DNA from: Anaerorudis sp964444915
Lineage (GTDB): Bacteria; Bacteroidota; Bacteroidia; Bacteroidales; Dysgonomonadaceae
Length of the DNA: 7,527 bases
Reading direction: 5' to 3'
Assembly: GCA_964444915.1 (NCBI GenBank)
Contig: CAYUIY010000084.1
Span: forward strand, 1-7,527
The position numbers and the translations under genes were made by a program. Positions 1-5,422 of the stretch are shown here, piece by piece; the stretch's first letter is position 1; each line of letters opens with the position of its first letter. The notes beneath the pieces were generated by a model, which saw nothing but the letters and a program-made list of their open reading frames with translations, did no database searches and was not told the DNA's origin.

Positions 1-2184
1 AAAAGTACCGATGAAAACGCTGTAAAGTTGGCAAAAGAAGCACTGGAAGGTTATGAGGGAGACATTTCCGCTGCGTTAGCGTCGGTTTTTAACGATTGCA
101 GCAGCCAAGGAAAGATTGCAATACTGCAATTGATAGCAAACCGCCGGATGCATGATCAGTACCGTTTGGTTTACAACCAACTGTTTACGGATGACGAGCC
201 CGTAAAAACCGAAGCGGCAAAAACCCTTCGTTATGTGGTGGCCGAAGAGAACCTTTCCGAGTTGTTTGGATTGTTGGAGCAAACCGACGATAAGTATCTT
301 GCATTCATCCAACAAGCCGTAAATGCTGCTTTGTCTATGCTTTCCCCCGAAGAACAGATGAAACAAGTGATGGAAAAAATGAATGCTTCCGATAAAAAAT
401 ATGCATATTATGTTGCGTTGGCAAACAGTGGTACCCCGCAGGCATTGGATTTGATTATGAAAGCTTATCAAACCGAAACAGGGAAAAACAAACAGGCTGC
501 CTTCGATGCAATAAAACAATGTAAATCGTTCGATGCCGTATACGCTTTGCAGGATATTGCCCGCAACAGTAAAGATAAGGAAGAAATTGCTCAGGCAGTG
601 GATGCCATCATCGAAAAAGTGGCATCGTCCGACAAGACGGGTGCAGTAAAATATCTTTTCCTGCGCAATGCCATGGAGATGGCACAGACTGTGAAACAGA
701 AAAACAACATTCTGCGTTTGCTTGGCACCACCGACATGTATCAGGCCATGTTGTTTGTAGCACCTTACATGGACGATCCGGAATTGAGCGAATCGGCAGC
801 ACAGGCAGCCATGAACATTGCCCTCAATAACCCTTCGTTTGCGGGAGCCGAAACGACCGCTATTCTGAACAAAGTGAGTAAAACATTGAATAATCCCGAT
901 GCCGATTACCAACGTCAATCCATCCGGAAATATTTGTCGGAAAACCCCACAACAGGCGGATTTGTATCGTTGTTCAACGGCAAGGATCTCGAAGGGTGGA
1001 AAGGCCTGGTGGGCAATCCCATCACTCGTGCCAAGATGAGCAAGAAAGAGTTGGCGGCTGCACAAGCCAAAGCCGATAGCGAAGCTTTTAACGACTGGAA
1101 GGTAGAGGACGGCACCATTGTTTTTGACGGCAAGGGTTTCAATAACCTTTGTACCGTTAAGCAATACGGTGATTTCGAGCTGTTGGTCGACTGGAAACTT
1201 TTCCCGGGACCCGAACCCGATGCAGGTATTTACCTGCGGGGCACACCTCAGGTACAGATTTGGGATACGGCAAGGGTAAACGTAGGTGCCCGGGTGGGTT
1301 CCGGCGGATTGTACAACAACCGGGTCAATCCGAGTAAACCGTTGAAGGTTGCCGATCTGAAATTAGGCGAATGGAATACGTTTCGCATCCGCATGATTGG
1401 CGATCGGGTATCGGTTTGGTTAAACGGCGAATTGGTTACCGATAACGTCATATTGGAAAATTACTGGGACAGAAGCCTGCCTATTTTCCCGATCGAACAG
1501 ATTGAGTTGCAGGCTCATGGAAGCAAAGTAGCTTATCGAGATATTTACATTAAGGAATTTGATCGTCCCGAACCGTTTCGCTTGTCGGAAGAGGAGGAGA
1601 AGGAAGGATTCCGGGTCCTTTTTGACGGAACCAACATGCACGAATGGACCGGAAATACAAAAGATTATGTGTTGGAAGACGGCAATATCGTCATGCATCC
1701 GAGCAAAAGTTTTGGAGGGAACTTGTATACCAAAGACGAATTCGATAATTTTGTCCTTCGTTTCGAATTCATGCTTACTCCGGGAGCCAACAACGGTTTG
1801 GGTATCCGTACGCCAATGGAAGGCGATGCCGCTTATGTCGGCATGGAACTTCAGATACTCGACAATGAAGCGCCCATCTATAAAGACCTTCAGCCTTATC
1901 AGTATCATGGATCGGTATACGGGGTGATTCCTGCCAAGCGAGGATATCTGAAACCGACAGGCGAATGGAACTATCAGGAAGTGATTGCCGACGGAGACCA
2001 CATCAAGGTGATCCTCAACGGTACCACGATACTAGACGGGAATATCCGTGAGGCAGCCAAAAACGGCACGATGGATCACAGGGAACATCCGGGATTGTTT
2101 AATAAAAAAGGGCATATCGGTTTTCTTGGGCATGGTTCGGAAGTAAGATTCAGGAACATACGGATTAAAGAATTGAAAAATTAA
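1..2184 (+). CDS. HEAT-repeat / double DUF1080 (3-keto-disaccharide hydrolase family) protein, 5' truncated
   Basis: The frame is open from base 1 (visible residues KSTDENAVKL...), so the true start and any signal peptide lie left of the window; the TTG at 28 is not a credible start. Numbering from that TTG, residues ~10-305 are alpha-helical, HEAT/ARM-like, probably a protein-binding scaffold. Residues ~311-511 form a first DUF1080 domain (PF06439; concanavalin-like beta-sandwich), opening with FVSLFNGKDLEGWKG and containing DWKVEDGTIVFDG, YGDFELLVDWK, AGIYLRG, and GEWNTFRIR. Residues ~528-717 form a second (FRVLFDGTNMHEWTG, YVLEDGNIVM, FDNFVLRFEF, NGLGIRTP, ELQILDN, GEWNYQEV, GHIGFLGHGSEVRFRNI). 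DUF1080 members are often labelled family 16 glycoside hydrolases, and some cleave 3-keto-glycosides. Envelope location is inferred from family habit and the Tat-type oxidoreductase two genes downstream. The stop is followed 10 bp later by the DoxX gene, indicating an operon. Domain assignment is firm; enzymatic activity and substrate are not shown. Confidence 0.9.
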   Translation, partial: KSTDENAVKLAKEALEGYEGDISAALASVFNDCSSQGKIAILQLIANRRMHDQYRLVYNQLFTDDEPVKTEAAKTLRYVVAEENLSELFGLLEQTDDKYLAFIQQAVNAALSMLSPEEQMKQVMEKMNASDKKYAYYVALANSGTPQALDLIMKAYQTETGKNKQAAFDAIKQCKSFDAVYALQDIARNSKDKEEIAQAVDAIIEKVASSDKTGAVKYLFLRNAMEMAQTVKQKNNILRLLGTTDMYQAMLFVAPYMDDPELSESAAQAAMNIALNNPSFAGAETTAILNKVSKTLNNPDADYQRQSIRKYLSENPTTGGFVSLFNGKDLEGWKGLVGNPITRAKMSKKELAAAQAKADSEAFNDWKVEDGTIVFDGKGFNNLCTVKQYGDFELLVDWKLFPGPEPDAGIYLRGTPQVQIWDTARVNVGARVGSGGLYNNRVNPSKPLKVADLKLGEWNTFRIRMIGDRVSVWLNGELVTDNVILENYWDRSLPIFPIEQIELQAHGSKVAYRDIYIKEFDRPEPFRLSEEEEKEGFRVLFDGTNMHEWTGNTKDYVLEDGNIVMHPSKSFGGNLYTKDEFDNFVLRFEFMLTPGANNGLGIRTPMEGDAAYVGMELQILDNEAPIYKDLQPYQYHGSVYGVIPAKRGYLKPTGEWNYQEVIADGDHIKVILNGTTILDGNIREAAKNGTMDHREHPGLFNKKGHIGFLGHGSEVRFRNIRIKELKN

Positions 2185-2194
2185 AAAATCACGA

Positions 2195-2689
2195 ATGATA
2201 GAAAAAACGAATCAGTATTCTTATAGCAAGACCCAACTGTTTTGGTTGGTGGCATTGCGTGTAACAATAGGGTGGTATTTTCTTTATGAAGGGGTGGCAA
2301 AAGTGATGACTCCCGGCTGGACATCTTACGGCTATCTGATGGATTCGCAAGGATGGTTTGCACCGCTTTTCAAAGCACTTGCTCAAAATCAGGCCCTCAT
2401 GCCTATTGTAGATGCTTTGAACATCTACGGTTTGATTTTGATTGGCTTATCCTTGGTTTTGGGTTGTTTCGAAAAGATAGGATATATCGGTGCCCTTTTA
2501 TTGCTGGCGCTTTACTATCTTTCGCATCCTGCCCTCATTAGTGCCGAATACATATTTCCTCCCGAAGGGTCTTATTTGTGGATAAACAAGAATATCATCA
2601 TGATGGTGTCAGTGGCGGTACTCATGGTATTTCCTACAGCCAAAGAGATCGGCTTGGACCGAGCCATTTTTAAGTGCAGTAAAAAGTAA
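2195..2689 (+). CDS. DoxX family integral membrane protein
   Basis: A 164-residue protein with four likely membrane helices at about residues 15-36, 69-90, 94-112 and 131-148. The first helix carries the DoxX-type pattern ALRVTIGWYFLYEGVAK, with an arginine inside the helix and a Glu-Gly-x-x-Lys end, followed by an extracytoplasmic-looking loop with many aromatic residues (GWTSYGYL, GWFAPLFKAL). The family includes the DoxD/DoxA subunits of archaeal thiosulfate:quinone oxidoreductase and many uncharacterised bacterial proteins, several linked to membrane redox reactions. The ATG at 2195 is 10 bp after the preceding stop, and the protein ends 5 bp before the next start, so it is probably co-transcribed and translationally coupled. 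No Shine-Dalgarno sequence is evident, which is usual in Bacteroidota. An electron-transfer role for the flanking oxidoreductase is inference only; no haem- or metal-binding motif is obvious. Confidence 0.87.
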   Translation: MIEKTNQYSYSKTQLFWLVALRVTIGWYFLYEGVAKVMTPGWTSYGYLMDSQGWFAPLFKALAQNQALMPIVDALNIYGLILIGLSLVLGCFEKIGYIGALLLLALYYLSHPALISAEYIFPPEGSYLWINKNIIMMVSVAVLMVFPTAKEIGLDRAIFKCSKK

Positions 2690-2694
2690 AGTTT

Positions 2695-4320
2695 ATGGCA
2701 GAAGACAAAAAGAAAAAAAACATCTCCAAAGGCAGACGAGATGCATTGAAGACATTGGCTACTGTTCCCGTTTTGGGAGCGATGGCTTACGGAGTATATA
2801 AAAAGGAGAAAAACGAACGCTCGAAACGTTTGGCGGCCGATATGTTCCGTTTTGAGGAAAAGCCTGTTCCGCCACCCGTCACCGACGGAAAAAAGATACG
2901 GATAGGGATCATCGGCTACGGCATCAGAGGAAAAGACTTGATGCATGCGTTGGGGTTCTCGACTCCCCAACAGGTGGAGGATTTGAAAACGGCATCGAAA
3001 AACGATTCGAAAGACACCCGTTACAAAGACTTCATGGAGCAGGACGATTTAAACGTTGAGGTAACGGCCGTTTGCGATATTTTCGACAAGCATGCCGAAG
3101 AAGCAATAGCGGCAGGCTCCAATATTCATCGTGAAGGATTGAACGGGAAATATGGGCCAAAACCGAAGCGATACCGTCATTACAAAGAACTTCTTGCTGC
3201 CGATGACGTGGATGCAGTGATTATTGCGACTCCCGACCATTGGCACGGCACCATGACCATAGATGCCCTAAAGGCAGGGAAGCATGTCTATTGCGAAAAA
3301 CCGATGACCTGGACGGTGCCCGAAACCTATATGGTGAGAGAAGCGGTAAGGACGAGCAATCGCGTTTTTCAGCTAGGACATCAGAACAGGCAGATCGAAA
3401 TTTACAATCGTGCAAGGGAAATAGCGGAAAGAGGACTGTTGGGGCCTATTACGTTGGTGGAAACCAGCACCAATCGGAACGATCCCAACGGTGCTTGGGT
3501 ATATCCGATAGATCCGGAAGCCAATCCGAAAACGATCGATTGGAAGCAGTTTGAGGGGGATCCCGAACGCATCAAGGAGTACCTGGATTACATGACTTCA
3601 GCCGGACTTACAAAGTATGTTGGTCCCGAACCCAGAGACAAGTTCAGTTTGGAACGTTTTTTCCGTTGGCGCTGCTGGTGGGATTACAGTACGGGTTTGA
3701 GTGGCGATTTATTGACCCACGAGTACGATGCAGTCAACCAAATTCTTCAGTTGGGCATTCCCGATTCGGCAAGTTCCTCCGGAGGTATTTATTTTTTCAA
3801 AGACGGGCGTACGGTGCCCGATGTATTGCATACAGTTTACGAATACAAAGATCGAAATCTTTCCCTGCTCTATTCTGCCACGTTGGCCAGCGAATTCAGT
3901 CGTTCGCGCAAAATCATGGGTCATGATGCCACGATGGAGATTGGGAGTACCCTTTCCGTGACTGTTGATCCCCGTTCGGAGCAGTATAAAGATCAGATCG
4001 AGAAAGGAGTGATCAAACCCGGACAACCTTTTTATACCTATATGCCCGGTCAAAAAGATGTGGATGCGATTTCTTCTGCCACACAGTTGTATTTTGCACA
4101 ACGGGGCTTGCTGTATTCGTATGTGAATGGCAAGCGATTCAATACCACTTTTTTACATATCAAAGAGTGGTTGGATTGCATTCGTGCCGGGAGAAAACCT
4201 TCGTGCGGAATAGAGGAAGGTTTTCAGGAAGCCATGACGGCGCATATGGGCACTCGTGCCTATCTCGAAGGACGAACTATGTATTGGGATTGCGACAAGG
4301 AACAAATCGTGAGAGGATAA
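2695..4320 (+). CDS. Gfo/Idh/MocA family oxidoreductase with twin-arginine (Tat-type) N-terminus
   Basis: A 541-residue NAD(P)-dependent sugar oxidoreductase. The N-terminus is lysine-rich with RRDALK (Arg14-Arg15) and then a hydrophobic stretch to about residue 35, a Tat-like signal. No clear Ala-x-Ala cleavage site follows, so it may stay as a membrane anchor. The Rossmann fold starts at ~68 with IGIIGYGIRG (glycine motif G74-x-G76-x-x-G79), continues through ATPDHWH (179-184) and has the family's CEKPM motif (K202), then GHQNRQ (228-233). The C-terminal alpha/beta domain contains SGDLLTHEYD with D338 and H342, matching the family's catalytic Asp-x3-His pattern. At 541 residues it is longer than the ~350 typical of cytosolic members; the extra length is the N-terminal tail, an insertion at ~86-120 and loops at ~265-315. 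The ATG at 2695 is 5 bp after the DoxX stop. Together with the upstream DUF1080 protein it suggests oxidation of a glycoside, perhaps at C3. Substrate and cofactor form are unknown. Confidence 0.92.
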   Translation: MAEDKKKKNISKGRRDALKTLATVPVLGAMAYGVYKKEKNERSKRLAADMFRFEEKPVPPPVTDGKKIRIGIIGYGIRGKDLMHALGFSTPQQVEDLKTASKNDSKDTRYKDFMEQDDLNVEVTAVCDIFDKHAEEAIAAGSNIHREGLNGKYGPKPKRYRHYKELLAADDVDAVIIATPDHWHGTMTIDALKAGKHVYCEKPMTWTVPETYMVREAVRTSNRVFQLGHQNRQIEIYNRAREIAERGLLGPITLVETSTNRNDPNGAWVYPIDPEANPKTIDWKQFEGDPERIKEYLDYMTSAGLTKYVGPEPRDKFSLERFFRWRCWWDYSTGLSGDLLTHEYDAVNQILQLGIPDSASSSGGIYFFKDGRTVPDVLHTVYEYKDRNLSLLYSATLASEFSRSRKIMGHDATMEIGSTLSVTVDPRSEQYKDQIEKGVIKPGQPFYTYMPGQKDVDAISSATQLYFAQRGLLYSYVNGKRFNTTFLHIKEWLDCIRAGRKPSCGIEEGFQEAMTAHMGTRAYLEGRTMYWDCDKEQIVRG

Positions 4321-4346
4321 TTAGAGAATAAATCAGAGGATAATTA
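4312..4346 (+). repeat. 12-bp direct repeat across the oxidoreductase stop codon
   Basis: The sequence AGAGGATAATTA occurs at 4312-4323, including the TAA stop at 4318-4320, and again exactly at 4335-4346, just before the terminator stem. The offset is 23 bp. It looks like a small local duplication in the 3' untranslated leader of the terminator. No function is evident. Confidence 0.6.
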
Positions 4347-4347
4347 T

Positions 4348-4391
4348 ATCCCCGCTTTCCGAAGAAAACAGGAGGAAGGCGGGGATTTTTT
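4348..4391 (+). terminator. Rho-independent terminator of the DUF1080–DoxX–oxidoreductase cluster
   Basis: The arms 4350-4360 (CCCCGCTTTCC) and 4374-4384 (GGAAGGCGGGG) pair over 11 bp with one G·T wobble, extended by two A-T pairs (4348-4349 with 4385-4386). The loop is 13 nt and the stem runs into six T residues (4386-4391). It lies about 30 bp past the oxidoreductase stop and ends that transcript. On the opposite strand the stem is not followed by a clean T run, so it should act mainly on the + strand rather than also ending mazG. Confidence 0.88.
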
Positions 4392-4465
4392 GTGGCTTCT
4401 ACGCTAACATGATGACGGTATCTTCGGGACGATGCTTTTATATGTTGTTGGCAGATAAAAAATAT

Positions 4466-5251
4466 TTATTTTTCTGTGCGTTTGGCTTCCTGCCAGATTT
4501 TTTCCATTTCTTCAAGTGTCATGTTTTTCAATGTTTTTCCCTGCTCTTTTGCCTTCTGTTCCATGTAGTTGAAGCGATAGATGAATTTTTGGTTGGTACG
4601 CTCCAGGGCATTGTCGGGGTTCACTTTATATAACCGTGCGGCGTTGACGATGCTGAACAGCAGATCGCCAAATTCTCCTTCCATTTTTTCGGGATTCATT
4701 TCATCGATTTCTGCCTTCAATTCCTCCCATTCTTCTTTCACTTTGTCCCAAACATCCTGGCGCTTGTTCCAGTCGAATCCCGCATTGCGTGCCTTATCCT
4801 GTATTCGATAGGCTTTTACCATCGATGGTAGCGAATCGGGAACGCCTCCCAGGATGGTTGAGTTGCCTCCTTTTTCTTTGAGTTTGATTTGTTCCCACGA
4901 TTTTTCCACTTTGCGTGCCGAATCGGCTTGTGCATCGCCGAAAACGTGGGGGTGGCGGAATATTAGTTTGTCGCAAAGCGCATTACAAACATCGGCAATG
5001 TCGAAAGTTCCTTTTTCTTCTCCAATTTTGGCATAGAATACTACATGGAGCAGCAAATCGCCCAGTTCTTTTTTTATGGCTTCGTCGTCGTTTTTTATGA
5101 TGGCTTCGGCCAATTCATAGGTTTCTTCTATGGTATTCGCTCTGAGGCTTTCGTAGGTCTGTTCACGATCCCAAGGACATTTCTCCCTCAATTCGTCCAT
5201 CACGTCCAATAGTCTTCCGAAAGCTTTTAGTTTTTGTTCACGTGTATTCAT
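4466..5251 (-). CDS. mazG: Nucleoside triphosphate pyrophosphohydrolase MazG
   Basis: A 261-residue protein, close to the ~263 of E. coli MazG. It hydrolyses (d)NTPs to NMPs and pyrophosphate in the cytosol, a house-cleaning role; in E. coli it also affects (p)ppGpp levels. Both all-alpha MazG domains are present. The first contains CPWDREQT (25-32), the metal-binding EETYE (42-46) and ELGDLLLHV (62-70), then RHPHVFGD (99-106). The second has EEWEELKAE (173-181) and EFGDLLFSIVNAAR (193-206), the acidic residues that bind Mg2+ in the active copy. The linker GGVPDSLPSMVKAYRIQ (135-151) is typical. An AAGGAA stretch about 10 nt before the ATG (plus-strand 5262-5267) is a plausible ribosome binding site, and no in-frame start lies close upstream. 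It is in the same direction as the dsbD-type gene but about 170 bp behind it, so it may have its own promoter. Confidence 0.96.
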   Translation of the reverse strand: MNTREQKLKAFGRLLDVMDELREKCPWDREQTYESLRANTIEETYELAEAIIKNDDEAIKKELGDLLLHVVFYAKIGEEKGTFDIADVCNALCDKLIFRHPHVFGDAQADSARKVEKSWEQIKLKEKGGNSTILGGVPDSLPSMVKAYRIQDKARNAGFDWNKRQDVWDKVKEEWEELKAEIDEMNPEKMEGEFGDLLFSIVNAARLYKVNPDNALERTNQKFIYRFNYMEQKAKEQGKTLKNMTLEEMEKIWQEAKRTEK

Positions 5252-5353
5252 CTTTTTGTCATTCCTTTCTTCTCAAAAATTTGATTGTTTGTTGTTGATT
5301 ATTTCTTCTATTAGTACCCCATTAAAAATCTATTGCGGCCGTTTCCTCTAAAA

Positions 5354-5389
5354 ATTCAATATTGATATTCAATATATTACAAATTGTAA
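5354..5389. promoter_or_regulatory. AT-rich spacer with inverted and direct repeats upstream of mazG
   Basis: The 171-bp gap between the dsbD-type gene and mazG (5252-5422) has no plausible gene. Within it are two copies of ATTCAATAT (5354-5362 and 5367-5375); a 7-bp inverted repeat ATATTGA / TCAATAT (5359-5365 and 5369-5375, 3-nt loop); and the near-perfect palindrome TTACAAATTGTAA (5377-5389). These could be an operator or promoter region for mazG, or a weak 3' end for the upstream transcript. No perfect Bacteroidota -7 box (TAnnTTTG) was found on the minus strand; TACAATTTG, with one extra spacer base, is the nearest. AT-richness alone makes short palindromes likely, so confidence is low. 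Confidence 0.25.
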
Positions 5390-5422
5390 AATCAGTAAAT
5401 GAATTTTTTTGGCGTGGTTTTT

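Noticed and set aside
28..30. TTG at 28 as the start of the DUF1080 protein
   Set aside because: The frame stays open to base 1, and a start in the middle of a helical repeat would leave no export signal. The gene is cut by the window edge.
76..1164. Long minus-strand open frame (362 codons) opposite the HEAT–DUF1080 gene
   Set aside because: It is the antisense shadow of a well-supported coding frame. The translation is rich in Cys, Phe, His and Ile with no recognisable domain.
1420..2001. Minus-strand open frame of 193 codons opposite the second DUF1080 domain
   Set aside because: Antisense shadow of a conserved domain, with no domain-like pattern of its own.
4348..4391. The 4350-4384 hairpin as a bidirectional terminator serving mazG as well
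   Set aside because: Read on the minus strand, the stem is followed by mixed A/T sequence with no continuous T run, so only the + strand use is well supported.
4409..4633. Small + strand open frame after the terminator (74 codons)
   Set aside because: It runs into the antisense of mazG and encodes a Phe/Cys-rich peptide created by reading the 3' end of mazG backwards. It has no ribosome binding site or family match.
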